Positions 1 to 12,534 of a DNA stretch of 64,000 nt are shown here, one piece after another. The translations under genes were made by a program, and so were the position numbers. Numbering within the stretch: position 1 is the first letter of the stretch; every line of letters starts with the position of its first letter. The stretch comes from Glycine soja. Lineage: Eukaryota; Streptophyta; Magnoliopsida; Fabales; Fabaceae. The notes under the pieces were generated by a model. It saw only the letters and a program-made list of their open reading frames with translations, did no database searches and had not been told where the DNA came from. The stretch spans positions 13,611,020 to 13,675,019 of the forward strand of contig NC_041019.1 of the NCBI RefSeq assembly GCF_004193775.1, read 5' to 3'.

Positions 1-643
1 TTAAAAATAAATTTAATAGAAAACTAACTTATATGTAATTTTGAAAAGCCTCGTCACTGAAATTTAACACTACTTCTGACCCTTCTTATAAAATATTATT
101 ATGAATTTTTATTTTACTTTTTATAAGACTATTTTTTAAATTCATTATTACTTTAATTTTTTTTACCAAAATATCTTTAATTATTTTTTATCAAAATATT
201 TTTTTTTTTGTAAGACTCTTTTCTCTCATTCGAATTGAAAAATTGAAGAACTTAGTTTAAAAATTAAAATTTCAATGCTCTTGTTCTTTTTCCATTTATT
301 AGTTATTTAAGGATAATTTAAAAAAATAATACAATTACACATAAATTTAATGTTAATAAATAATTTTCTCAATACACGTGAATTAGGTATCAATACTTAT
401 AAGAGAGAAAGAAAATAGTATTTGAATGTATATGAAATGTGATTATGAATAAGAAGCACTCTCAATTTAATTAATACTAAAAGTTATTTTCCTAAAGAGG
501 CAGCACCAAACCATTGCAAGTCTTATCAATAATTAATGAGTTTATGATATTTTTTTCGTTTCAAAATAAATTATTATTATCTTAGGTTATTTTACACATA
601 TTAATAAAAAAATAATAGATAAATTAAAGAAATTAGTAATTAT
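1..643. other. A/T-rich DNA, nothing recognised
   Basis: No reading frame with family resemblance, no RNA gene and no clear repeat boundary is visible. Runs of A and T dominate. Confidence 0.6.
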
Positions 644-785
644 AATGGGACGGGGAAGTAATAAATAACTAAAAATTTCTTTTGCACTCTAAAATCTGAT
701 TTTTAAATCTAACGAATGGGACGAGGAAGTAATAAATAACTAAAAATTTCTTTTGCACTCCAAAATCTGATTTTTAAATCTAACG
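644..785. repeat. 71-bp tandem duplication
   Basis: Two adjacent copies of a 71-bp unit (644-714 and 715-785) both begin AATGGGACG and end with TCTAACG. They differ at only a few bases, so the duplication is fairly recent. No coding sense is visible. Confidence 0.9.
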
Positions 786-1535
786 AATGGTTTAGTCAAG
801 CTTAATCAGTCAATTAATTCGTTTCCAAACTTCAATTATATTCTAATCGATGCTTCCAACAACTTTGCATATAGTATTAATAAATGATTGATTATGTTGA
901 TTGCTGAGGTTTAGAAGAAACTCGGTTACCGAAAATACGTGTGCAACATTATTTCCATATAAAAGCTCACGAGGGAAATTCCTAGAACATATCACATGCG
1001 GCTTTAAAGACGCGTATTTGTAGTCAGTCATGACCCATCGGTATAAGATCCACCAACAAAGAGAACTTACTAAAAAATCAAATTTTTAATTTAAAAATAT
1101 CTAAAAGTTTATATAAGGATAAAGTATTTTTTTAATATAATAATTTCTATAAAAAACAAAAAAAATTGTTATTTTTTAGAACTTAATTATAAAATTATAA
1201 ATTTCTTCTTAAAATTAATCCAACCAGAAAGTATATGTAGACTTATTTAAGAGAATTATTTTTTAAATTCTCAAAAAAAAAATTGATAAAAAAATTTCTT
1301 TTAAACAAATTAATTCAAACATATGCTATTAATTGTTAAACTAACTCTATGACTAGACCAAGGCCGTATGTAGGAATTTCGAGTTATTAGGCCAAAATTA
1401 AGACAAAGGTTTTTTTTTAAAAAAGAAAATAGGGGTCTATGCTATAATGTTAATATAGACTAATAATTTTTATGTTATTTTTCTGGTTTTTTAAGCTGCA
1501 AAATTATTTATAAAAGTTTTATAATCAAGTAATTC
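786..1535. other. A/T-rich spacer, possible 3' edge of a hAT element
   Basis: Mostly A/T runs. Around 1,355-1,400 the sequence CAAGGCCGTATGTAGG and a following GGCC-containing stretch could be the decayed end of the hAT element to the right, but no clean terminal inverted repeat can be paired with the far side. Confidence 0.3.
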
Positions 1536-2705
1536 TTACATCTCACTCTCAATAGATAACATAGTTAATTCATTCAATCTATCTTGTAGTATGATTGATC
1601 TCAAATATGAATTCATCAATTTTAATTTTAAAAAGCTTTTTTCGGTGGTTGCAATAGTTACAGATAATGCTAATAGTATGCTATAAGCAATGTATGTATT
1701 TGAAAAAGAACCTAAACTTTTTATATAGTTCAATATTTTTAATGGTATGTTAATTTCATTTGTTAAAACTTTTTTTTAATAACTTTAATTTTGAAAACAA
1801 ATCAAGACCATCAATATCAGAATGGTCCTCAAAATTCAAAATCTTTTCAAGATTGATGCATTATTTTTTCAATTCATCTTCACTTAAAGTTTTAAATTTA
1901 TTTGAATCAAATAAAAATCCAAACATGTTTTTATATTCTAAAAATTGTTCAAATCGACTTTCAATAGAAGAAATAGACTTATCTAATATATACAAAAAAT
2001 AATCAACATGAACAGATTCTTTAGCCGAATGAGCTATTCATCACTAACAATGTCATCAAAATATTTTTTCCTATGAATCTTACATTTTTCGTTGAACTTG
2101 GGCTCTATATCCATTTCAATAGTCATTTCTTTGGTGGATTCTAATGCAAATGCAAAACCATTTTCCCTGTAATTTTTTAAATAAGTTATAAGGCCTCTTA
2201 AGTGATCTATAGCAACATCTATATGCATATCTTTAGATTGCATGATCTTACTTACAAAATTCACAACAAAAAGTATATCATACCAAATATTCATTTTCAA
2301 TAAAAATTCAAAATTCTCCATCTCGTAAATTGTTAAACATATGGCTTCACTCTTTATCTTAGGATCTTCACTAGTTTACGATAATTGAACAAGTGTATCC
2401 CTTATTTTTTGTGCTTCAAACTTTATGGCTTTGACACTTTCAATTATACATTCTCATCTAGTTTGAAATAGTGATTTAACTGAAAACTTAGATACATTTT
2501 CTTGTAAGATTGTCCACCGTTTGATTGAAGAAGCAAACAAAGAATAAATGTATTGCAAAACTCCAAAAAAAGAAACAACTCTTGTACATGAATTGACCAT
2601 ATCACCTAGAATTAAATTCAAATTATGACAACCACAAAGAGTACAATATGCTCTAGGGTCTATGTCCAACAATCTCTTTTGTACTCCTTGATTTTTACTT
2701 TTCAT
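1536..2705 (-). pseudogene. hAT-family transposase remnant (ZMYM1-like type)
   Basis: Three minus-strand pieces keep the order of a plant hAT transposase of the TTF/ZMYM1-like type. The piece at 2,705-2,454 holds the CGCHNLNLILGDM segment of the core. The piece at 2,321-2,034 holds the following helical region (FVVNFVSKIMQSKDMHID). The piece at 1,733-1,536 holds the C-terminal hAT dimerisation region (TEKSFLKLKLMNSYLRS). The pieces are separated by stops and frameshifts. Further decayed coding sequence seems to run upstream to about 2,990, where a frame continues into CVIRV-like residues before the first piece. In an intact element this protein cuts and pastes the transposon DNA in the nucleus. 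It is dead here. Family resemblance is from memory; the exact clade is uncertain. Confidence 0.8.
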
Positions 2706-4150
2706 ATTACACCCTTATCACACTCTTGCCCCTTACATCATTAATATCAAAGTGATATTTTTTTAATACTTGAGTAAGTTCCTAACAAAAACATTTTCCT
2801 ATTGTGTCATTGACTTGTAAAAACTCTAAAAAAGTATTCTTCTATTTTGACATGACAACTAAAAGTATCAACACACCTCAAAGTATCAACCTTTTCTTGA
2901 TGGCTTACGTCTGAGTTCAATTCTTCTCTTTTTTTCTTCAATTTTTCAAAACCAAATACATACTGTCTATTTGACATATTTTACTGATAGACTAAAATAA
3001 AAATAACAAGCAAAATTATTTTAAAATTAAAAGAAGATAATAATGAAACAATAAAACCTTGAAAGTGAAAAATTAAATTCGTGAACGAAAATTTCTTTAA
3101 GCTATGACTATGCACCATCACATCTACAAGTATCCAAAATCCAAACCGTAGTGACAATCACTTTGCTTGCACCTACAATGATAAATAATAAAAAAATGAG
3201 ATGTAACAATTATAATTTGTAAATGTTCATTCAATTTAATTTCAATTCAATCAATTGCTTTATAAATTAAAATGCAAATCAAATGAGTGAAATGACCAAA
3301 CTTGTTGAGAATTTGAGATGCTAGGAACATTGGTGAGTATTCTCTTCCTGTAAGTTGGAGATGGAGTATTGAAGTTGGTCACTTGGTGTGGGGTGTATCA
3401 ATTCACAAATTATAATATGATTATATAAAAAAGTTAAAAATTCAAATAATTACTTGAATGTAATAGTAGAGAACTCAAGATACAGAGAATGAGAATGAGA
3501 AAAATTAGAAAGAAAAGGAAGAGATTGATCCAAAAATGACATTTTTTTGTCAAAAGAAAATTAAATTGCTTTAATGTTGGAACTGTACAAGTAATTAATA
3601 GGGATTATATGCTTCGTTGCTAAAAAATTTATTGAGTCACTATTGAGTGACTTTTCATTTACAAAAACTAAAAAATGGACTATGAACTTTTAAAAAAATA
3701 AATTATATTAATAATATTACTATTAAAAAAATTTAGAGGGCCTTATAAATTTGAAGGCTCTAACCATGACCTTAGTTGCCTTGTTAAATGTCCTGCCGTG
3801 GACTAGATATCATTTACAATATAAGGATATTCAAATGTGTTATCTTAAAGTATTTCTTGAATATTAGTGCAAAAGTACGTCTATATTGAAAAATGGTGAT
3901 TAGACTCACACCTACACGACGTAAATATATATCTTACAGGTTCGAAAAGAAGAGGAAAATGATTTTGTTAATTAACTTTTAAGTTAACTTCAAACAGCAC
4001 AGAATTAATAAAAAATATAAAAATCAATTTTTTTTACATACTCTTATATTTTGTATAATAAATATTTTCTTTTTAATAACTTTTTAATGATTTGAAATCA
4101 ATTTTAATGGCTGACATTGACCACTCAAAGAAATAAATAAATAAATAACT
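2706..4150. other. Decayed upstream part of the hAT element and A/T-rich DNA
   Basis: Between 2,706 and about 3,000 short translated stretches still suggest hAT coding sequence with many stops. From 3,000 to 3,720 nothing is recognised. At about 3,730-3,795 a GGGCC / AAGGCTC-bearing stretch may be the other decayed end of the element, making it about 2.4 kb, but the termini cannot be paired with confidence. Confidence 0.3.
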
Positions 4151-4220
4151 TCTTTTAGTCAAGGTTGTGAATAAATAGAAGAGAGCAATTTGCCTTCCCT
4201 TTCTCTGATTCCAATCAATT

Positions 4221-4228
4221 TGACGTCA
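4221..4228. promoter_or_regulatory. TGACGTCA palindrome (bZIP-type site)
   Basis: A perfect TGACGTCA palindrome lies about 310 bp upstream of a TATA-like box at 4,540. Such sites bind plant bZIP/TGA factors. Function here is inference only. Confidence 0.3.
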
Positions 4229-4361
4229 ATAATAGACGGTGCCTACTTTTGGACCCATACATCCATCTTTGTGCTGCCGTGTTCAACACTAAACTACCCT
4301 CAAAATTCAAGCACCATGGACAAAGGAACCTTATGCTTAGAATTTCTTCAATGCTCCATTC

Positions 4362-4363
<2 letters not shown>

Positions 4364-4394
<31 letters not shown>
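4364..4394. repeat. (TA)n microsatellite
   Basis: About 15 uninterrupted AT dinucleotides. It creates spurious Tyr-Ile reading frames on both strands, which are not genes. Confidence 0.95.
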
Positions 4395-4396
<2 letters not shown>

Positions 4397-4539
4397 GGCC
4401 ACATTGCCATGCATCTTCGTCCATGAAAAATCACGGACCACCATTCGTTACCATCTCTCAGATAGCCTTTGATGGCATGACTTTGAGTCTTTGACTATAT
4501 CCCCCTTAATCACAAGTTGTTCCCACTTTCATGCACGTA

Positions 4540-4547
4540 TATATAAA
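4540..4547 (+). promoter_or_regulatory. TATA-like box with no gene behind it
   Basis: TATATAAA followed by CCCTAATGCTAGCC, and 50-60 bp later GCATGCAAACAAATTAAG|GTATGC, which resembles the end of a leader exon with a splice donor. No coding exon is recognised downstream to 5,700. It may be the promoter of a lost gene or of a non-coding RNA. Confidence 0.25.
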
Positions 4548-4599
4548 CCCTAATGCTAGCCAACCCATAAAAGAGCATGCAAACAAATTAAGGTATGCT

Positions 4600-5750
4600 T
4601 CGTCAATCACACAACTTTGTTGTACTAGTAATATTCTTTTTCTTTTGGGGTAGGAATGTTTAGGGTATTTTTTTTATGGTATTCTTTTCCAAAGAGTAAT
4701 GAGTTAAACAAGCAAAAGAATGAAACAAACGAACAAAGAACACTGTCCGTTTCGGTCGATCTTTTCCATTGTGAAAGTGATACAGGATAATTAATTAATC
4801 TTCAAAATTATGCTAGATGATATTGTTGATAATGTTGTGTATATATGTACCACTGTTAGGTGTCATCTACTACAACTTTCCTTATTATGTCAGACAAATG
4901 GAATTTTAATTTCAAACTTTTGAAAAGTCTTCTTTTTTTTTTTTTTATTATTGCTTCTATTTCCACATGCCATATATTAATGGTCCCCCCACCACGACAT
5001 AGCATGTAGCAACTTTTCTACTTACTCATAAAATTACTCTCGTGAATCAATAATTATTGAAAGCAATTTTACGAGCTAAGATTTTAGTTTGTTTACTAGT
5101 TTTAGACATGATTTAGGATAAGTTCATATAAGCTATGAAATCTTAAGAAATGATAGTTAAGTTATAAGAAAGCCATCATAGACTAAATATACATTGAAAC
5201 TATTCACTTATTTCAAATAAATGGAAAGAATATCGATTAAGTACGTAGTAGGATAGGAAAGACTCGTAAATCAGTGAAACAATAGTACATATTATATATG
5301 TAGGACATAAAAAAACGTGTTTGAAATGTGCTGTAATTTGTGGCCGCAATTGTTGTAGTAGCCGTCTTGTGTGTTGCGTACAAAATATACATCAAGTTTT
5401 CTTTGTAAGCATTCCTTGTTTCCCTGGTTGCTCAATAGTATAACAAATACTACTACGAAAAATACTTTTTATATCGATTAATTTATGTATTCTACATCAG
5501 TTATTAATCATCGTAAAAAATGTGATTCCATAAAAAATCGTCTTAAAAAATAATATTTTAAGAATTAAAAATTATCTTAAAATGATACACTTTGTTAGTT
5601 TTAGGGAAGTATTAGGTAGCATATCAATTGTGGATTCAAACCAAGTTATATCCCCTTCGTGTGTCTCTTGTTCCACTAATAAGGAAATGACACTTCAACG
5701 AAAAATAAAATTAATAAGAAGGAAATAATCACGCGTAACATTTTTGATTA
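4600..5750. other. Intergenic DNA with a CACTA-like end motif near 5.45 kb
   Basis: No gene is recognised. Near 5,448 the sequence ACTACTACGAAAAATAC is followed, to about 5,600, by ATCGTCTTAAAA / ATCTTAAAATGATACAC motifs. The same motifs recur near 62.5 kb and resemble the subterminal repeats at 61.0-61.25 kb, so this is probably a decayed transposon end. Confidence 0.35.
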
Positions 5751-5767
5751 GATAAATAATTGTGTGT

Positions 5768-5783
5768 GGGGGGGGGGGGGGGG
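5768..5783. repeat. Run of 16 G
   Basis: A homopolymer of G in otherwise A/T-rich DNA. It sits in a short insert that interrupts the first-ORF segment relative to the matching copy near 15,803. It may be a repair scar or an assembly-sensitive site. Confidence 0.85.
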
Positions 5784-6013
5784 ATTAGGGTTAGGTAATT
5801 CTCTATCCAAGAATTGCAACCTAAAATTTGAACATCATCACGTGTTTTGTATAAATATGATGAATGTTTATTTCTTGTAGATAAACAAATTTGTTGGTTC
5901 TTAGTTTTGAGAGTATTCAAAATGTCATTAATTTTATTTTTTAATGTTTGTATTTTGTTAAACAACAAATTTTGTGTGTTTTGTATAATTAATAATAATA
6001 ACTCTAACAACAA
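5784..6013 (-). pseudogene. Start of the first viral ORF after the primer-binding site (unknown product)
   Basis: A minus-strand frame starts 63 bases downstream of the primer-binding site and runs leftward for about 70 codons. It is rich in Leu, Ile, Asn and Lys (KIQTLKNKINDILNTL suggests a helix) and breaks at the poly-G insert. The part at 5,811-5,877 is repeated at 15,803-15,869, at the other end of the viral locus. Its position makes it the beginning of the first viral ORF, which in many caulimovirids includes the movement protein, but no movement-protein motif is visible. Confidence 0.4.
5811..5877. repeat. 67-bp direct repeat, left copy
   Basis: Matches 15,803-15,869 with about one mismatch. 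The two copies lie at the outer ends of the viral locus in the same orientation. The simplest reading is that both outer blocks keep the same viral segment just downstream of the primer-binding site. Confidence 0.85.
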
Positions 6014-6075
6014 AGTTTGTTATTAGAGTTATTATTATTAATTATATCGCGATGTCTATCCAGAGCTAATATAAA

Positions 6076-6088
6076 GGCTTTGATACCA
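6076..6088 (-). promoter_or_regulatory. Viral primer-binding site (initiator tRNA-Met)
   Basis: On the minus strand the bases read TGGTATCAAAGCC, one mismatch from the complement of the 3' end of plant initiator tRNA-Met. In caulimovirids this site primes minus-strand DNA synthesis and by convention marks position 1 of the genome. It lies about 780 nt downstream of the predicted transcript start, similar to the spacing in other caulimovirids. Confidence 0.8.
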
Positions 6089-6865
6089 AAGAGGTACCGA
6101 GAACCCGTAAAAGTAAAAATAAAGAAAACACAAAAACAATAGTACAGATAATATAATATAAATCAACAAAGGTAGCAGAGCCTCCTAGTTAGATTTATAT
6201 TATATTAAAACACCCAGATAAATATATAGTTAAGGATAATTAATAACAGTTTAAGAGTAAGCGGTATGCGAAAGAAAAAGATCAAATTAGATGGATAGAG
6301 AACACTCTTCAAGTGGACACTATAAGTTATCTTATTTGAGAAAAATATAAAATATGATGAACCTAGACTCTTTTTTTTGTGAAGAACAAATATACAAGAT
6401 CCTTATCGGTTTTCTGGATATTAAGTCGAGTACTGAAGATCGCGACCTGCCCACACTTCTTTGGGTCTTGCGTTGATCTTATTTTCCTCCAAGCACCAGC
6501 CTAAACAAAGAAGACTTTCATAGTTTTTCAAAAATAGCTATCAAGGGCACACCTTTGCAGGCTTACCAATCCCAGGTTTTCAAAAAATAAGCAGAAAGAG
6601 AAAAGAAAAAAAAAAGCATTTTTTACAACAACGGGGTTCTAAATCATATTCGCATTTTCTAAATAAAGATAACCAAGGCCCCTTGAGAGTGCCTTCAAAA
6701 AGATTAGCCAGACATAGTGAGACTCATACTTACAGTTTAACAGAGGAAAAAAGGGGAAGAGGGGGAGGATCCAGAAAAGAACTTGGTATTATTGCACAGA
6801 CAACTATTACAAGCTTTTCTTCCTTCAGTTTCTCTCACTATTGGGTCTAGTGTTTTTTCAGCGTG
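6089..6865 (-). other. Viral transcript leader
   Basis: About 780 bases between the predicted transcription start and the primer-binding site, with no long frame. Leaders of this family are long, contain short uORFs and fold into a stem; the fold was not computed here. In this direction the region follows the viroplasmin gene and its promoter, as expected for the large intergenic region. Confidence 0.6.
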
Positions 6866-6896
6866 TCCACAACTGAATCCCAAGACCCTTTATATA
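6866..6896 (-). promoter_or_regulatory. 35S-like viral core promoter
   Basis: On the minus strand a TATATAA box (6,896-6,890) is followed 30 bases later by GGACACGCTGAAA, with the predicted start at about 6,866. The sequence around the start and its spacing closely resemble the start of the cauliflower mosaic virus 35S transcript. It sits directly downstream of the viroplasmin remnant, the normal place for this promoter. Whether it still drives transcription cannot be told from sequence. Confidence 0.75.
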
Positions 6897-7013
6897 AAGA
6901 AAACTGATAGAATAAGACAAAAATCCCTTCAGTCAAGAACAATAAAGTTATTGTTCATTTACTTTGTCACAGGGCTGTCTTTTACAAATAAAGTTTTGTA
7001 GATAAGCTCAATG

Positions 7014-8490
7014 TCATAGTCTATGCAACAATAAAGATTTCCGCCTTGGATTTTGAATGTGTTTAGGCAGGATGTTTCTGTCTTTAATTCTTGGTTGATT
7101 TTGTGATAGTAACATCTTCTTCGTCTTGGATATTCCCAGAACAGAAGATGTCGAATGAGTCTTCCATTGAGAGGTTGATGGATGGGAAATGAGGGGTTTG
7201 TTGTCCATGACATCCGCTGGCTTTGTAAATCTCCTTATTTGTTTCTCTTTCTGGAAGAATTGAACCAGTGTGTTGTTGTGATCAACCGGGAAAGGAATGG
7301 AAAACTTCCCATTGTATAAGGGCAGGAAAAGCTTTGTGTCATGAGTTTTTTTTATTAGATCAAACTCACGTTTATCTGATTCTAAGAAGAACCATTGGTA
7401 ACCCTGAATTTGTGTCCTCATGAGGCTATATTGATACTGTGTATTACCCTATACATCCCAACTTTCGTATTCATCATTGAATAGACAGGGATAGTCTCTA
7501 TGATCCTCTGGTAAGAATTTCATAACATGGCATGGGTAATTCTGAGTAGTAAAGTTGTTTGGGCAAGTTGTTATTTTGATGTCTATGTAGTCCATCATTT
7601 CTGCCTAGATCAGGTTTATGGCCTCATTGATTGAGGGATTGAATCCCTCGAATCTATCAGATGGAGGAATCAGGATTGATTCCAAACATCCATAGTCCAA
7701 TAGACTTTTCGCGGAAATTGCTAGGTCCTCATATCCAAAGGACTTAAACTGGTCCAAGTTTAGTCTGGCTTTTCTAAAGAGGAATTTTATCTTGCAAGGA
7801 CAATTGGTTTTGTCTTGGCAGTATGGAGTTTTATTGATGCATACAAATTTTTGGTTGAAATAAGCATGCACACCTATGTAGAATCCCGAAATTTGGGTTT
7901 GGTTATTGTGTACCTTAAACAATAAACTCTGTATTTTCTTAAAATTATCTAAGTTTAGGTCATTTATTGGTCCTAGGATATTTGGGCTGACTGAGTCTGT
8001 ATAGGTTTTTTGGCTAGTCTTGGTTTGGCCAGCATTTATGACTATAGTCGGGTTTTCTGGTTCAAGAGCCCTTTTTATTTTATTGATGTCTGTGGTATTT
8101 AGTTCAAGGGCTTTTTCTGCTTCTTCCCTCTGAATAGAAACCTTTATAGATTAGGCTTTGAATACCCTCCTTTGCAAGGCAAAGGTCTTTAAAATTGGTA
8201 TAAACACCTTTATGAGGTCCTAATAATAGGACAAAAGTTGTATAACCTTTTCTAGAAGGAGAGGCTTTTGTAAGGAGAGGAACTCCTTGGTTATCTGTTA
8301 TGCAGAAATTGTATAGAACACAAATTATGCCTTTTTTTACTAAACAGACAAACTGCTCATTATTATTTGTATTTTTTGGAATATTCCAAATATTATCAAT
8401 GAGACAATTGAATTTGTCATTAACAGCTTCTCTACCAGGGTAGTGAAACTCATTTGTAAGTACAAACAATTCTTGATTGTCAAACTTCAT
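7014..8490 (-). pseudogene. Caulimovirid viroplasmin / translational transactivator remnant
   Basis: In the virus this protein forms the cytoplasmic inclusion bodies and allows re-initiation of translation on polycistronic viral RNA. The first third (8,490-8,104) contains the viroplasmin fold, seen as GPHKGVYTNFKDLCLAKEGI and the following IYKGFY. A frameshift near 8,110 moves to another frame that runs through 7,922-7,605 (Cys-rich CPCKIKFLFRKARLN, then LDYGCLESILIPPSDRF). In-frame TAG stops at about 7,605 and near 7,450 precede the last open part, 7,421-7,014. The gene directly follows the RNase H remnant and precedes the viral promoter, as in Caulimovirus and Soymovirus. Two stops and a frameshift make it inactive. 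Family assignment rests on the viroplasmin motif and position. Confidence 0.75.
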
Positions 8491-8493
8491 TTT

Positions 8494-10257
8494 CTACTTT
8501 ATGTTTTGGTAGGAAACCTTACAAGGCTTCTTTTTGTTGTATCCCTGGGGTTTTTTGTCAGTATTTATTTGTTGGCTACCATAAGCCACTATTGCTTCAT
8601 AATTTGTTCTTATAGCAATTTCGCTTTTATTAATTAAGAAGAGTTTAAATCCTTCTAAAGCATTTATTACAACATTTACTTTATAGTCTGTAGATGTTGA
8701 GTATACCTGTGGTTTTGTATGGTACTTTCCTGAAGCATACCTACAAATGTCTTCATCATGAATTTTTTCATATTTGTTGTTCTTTTTCTTTAGAATGGCT
8801 CCCCATCCTTGTTCACAACCATCACATTCTATAACTAGATAGTCAGAATCCAATGGTAAGGATAGATATGACAAGTTATTAACCATTTCTTTTATCTTCA
8901 GGACTAGTTTTATATCCTCCGTATTGAATTTTCTCTATCCAGTCAAAGATGTTTTGTTGTAAAGAGGAGTTGTATATTTTCCTAGGTCTTTGATAAAATT
9001 TCTTGCATAATTAAGCAGGTCTAGAAAAGCTCTCAAGGTTTTTATATCTTCCATTTTATCTAGGAAACCAAGAATTTTTTGGGAGATATGAGGTTGTAGC
9101 CTTATTTTTCCATTTCCTATTTTTGTTCCTAGAAAAGAAATATGGGTTTTACCAATTTCCATTTTTGACTTTGAAATAATCAAAATCCAAATTTTTCAAA
9201 TAAATGAAGAACTTGTTTAAGATGTAAATAATGTTCTTCTTTAGTTTTTGAAAAGACAAGTACGTCATCTATATACGTACAAGTGAATTCTTTATAATTT
9301 TCAAAAATATTATCCGTTTTCCTTTGAAAAATTTGTGATGCATTTTTTAGTCCGAAAGACATTACTTTCCATTCGAATAATCCTTCAGAACAAGAAAAAG
9401 CAGTCCACTTTATTGAATCAGAATGCATTTTTACTTGGTGAAATCCTGATTTTAAATCAAATTTCGAAAGCCATTTGGCTTTCTGTATCCTGTTTATCAA
9501 CACATCTTTAGAGGGAATAATGTATTCATCTATATGAGTGTTATCATTAAGCCTTTTGTAATTATAGACCATTCTAGTCTTCCCTCTTTTTTTCTCCGAA
9601 TGTTTATTAATAATGAAAGCATGGCTTCTATGAGGGCTAGTACTAGATGCTATAACTTTTAGATCCAAGAGGGTTTTTATGTGGCTTTTACATTCCTCTT
9701 GTTTGAAATTCTCATACTGAATATCTTTGGTTTTAATTATCATATCTGGGTTTATGATTTCTAATTTGCATATAACAAGATCTTTTCCCCAATATTTTGT
9801 AGGGTCTTCTCCTATTATACTAGTTTTATTTAATTCGTCTATAATTTGTTGTATATTATCAAACGTTCTAATCTTGTTAATTTTGACAGATTTGTAATCA
9901 GATTCTGCTACAGATAGTTCATATTGTAGCTCGGTTTCCATTTTTATGCTTTCCAAAATACTTTCGTAGTAAGAATCATGGGATGTGTCACATGTTTCTA
10001 TAGTGTTTATACTACCATGATTTTTTTATTCTTTTATTTTACAGCTACCAGGTGTGTCACAAGGACATTGATTATTTTTATTTAAATTAGTGGGGGCATC
10101 ACCACGCTTTGCTCGTAACTCTGATGTGCGTTCATCTATTATAGGTGACGTTTGTGAGTTTGTGGAAATTAATAGATAATCTTTTATAATAGTAATTGAT
10201 CTGTTATCATTTATGATAAAATCGAGTCCTAAAATCATTTTTTCTTTAGTGGGTCAT
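8494..10257 (-). pseudogene. Viral protease end, reverse transcriptase and RNase H (block A)
   Basis: Reading right to left: the end of the aspartic protease region (from 10,257, MILGLDFIINDNRSI), a TAA stop at 10,026-10,028, then reverse transcriptase. The fingers and palm run 9,956-9,180, with KFDLKSGFHQVKMH and the catalytic YIDDVLVF at about 9,275-9,252. A two-base insertion near 9,183 shifts the frame into the thumb and connection (9,183-8,935), which ends in a TAG. RNase H follows (8,886-8,494, VIECDGCEQGWGAI, then NVVINALEGFKLFL). In the virus this polyprotein copies the pregenomic RNA into DNA. The TAA between protease and RT is also present in block C; the frameshift and the TAG are absent there. 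Confidence 0.88.
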
Positions 10258-10442
10258 AATATAGTAGATATAGAATCCAATGTTGATATTAGATCAAATT
10301 CTAGGATAGACTCTCTTAATCCTAGACAATTATATAACCTAAATTGGTTGGCCTCTGATAGAACTAGCCTATACAGATACAGAAGGATTGATGATTCAAT
10401 ACTTCTTTTAGTAAAAAATACCCATTGAACAATTCTAGCCAA
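10258..10442 (+). other. Possible viral fragment at the A/B junction, product unknown
   Basis: Similarity to the minus-strand protease copies stops at about 10,257. A plus-strand frame then runs to 10,428 (LNPRQLYNLNWLASDRTS is its clearest part) and hits a stop before PLRFYETSF in the same register. Coat-protein sequence in plus orientation follows at 11.1 kb, so this could be a piece of an upstream viral ORF such as the movement protein, but no diagnostic motif was found. A minus-strand frame of similar length also exists. Confidence 0.3.
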
Positions 10443-11080
10443 ACCGTTGAGATTTTATGAGACTTCCTTCCTTTTTTTTGTCAATTAACATGTTTTTATT
10501 TTTTCATCTCACAAAATCCCTTGTCTTTTTGTTGAAAGTGATAGACATTCATAATTTTTGTTTTACTTCTTCGACCAATGGTCAATGAATGTGAGATATG
10601 AAAAATCTCATAAGTTCTTTGAATTTATGATATTTTGATTTTATGCTTATACATATAAATGAATGTGAATACATATGAATATGAATAATATATAATTTTA
10701 ATGGCACTGAGAAGTTAACTCATGTATGAATAAATAAATATACAAATGAAATTTGAAACAATTGTCGAGAATTTTTTTGTTTGACGTGATCATTATTGTG
10801 GGAATGATTTCAAACATCCATGTTAGTCGCAAATATCATGTTATATAATTATTATATAATTAATATGATTGATGATTGAAGGGGAATAAATTTATTGTGT
10901 TTGTAAACATGTAAAGGAAAATTGATTTCTTATGTAGCATGTTTAGAGTTCCTTATATAAGATGAATTTTATTTAAAGTGTTAGATGAATAAAATTTATG
11001 AATCTTTACCAATAATTTTGAATGTTTTTTTTAAAAAAATTTAGAGCCTTTTAAAATTTTAAAAATCCATAATGTTATTT
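10443..11080. other. A/T-rich spacer inside block B
   Basis: About 640 bases with no viral or host coding resemblance lie between the junction fragment and the coat-protein region. Repeats of ATGAATGTGA and CATATGAATATGAAT are visible near 10,580-10,690. It may be host filler inserted during integration or a strongly decayed viral stretch. Confidence 0.35.
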
Positions 11081-12516
<1,436 letters not shown>

Positions 12517-12534
12517 CTAATAAAAAGCTGTAGG

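Noticed and set aside
4190..4494. Overlapping reading frames on both strands
   Set aside because: They exist because of the (TA)n tract, which encodes Tyr-Ile repeats on both strands, and have no other protein features.
6076..6088. tRNA gene at the tRNA-Met-like sequence (also at 54,424-54,435)
   Set aside because: Only the 12-13 bases complementary to the tRNA 3' end are present; no cloverleaf or internal promoter. They are primer-binding sites.
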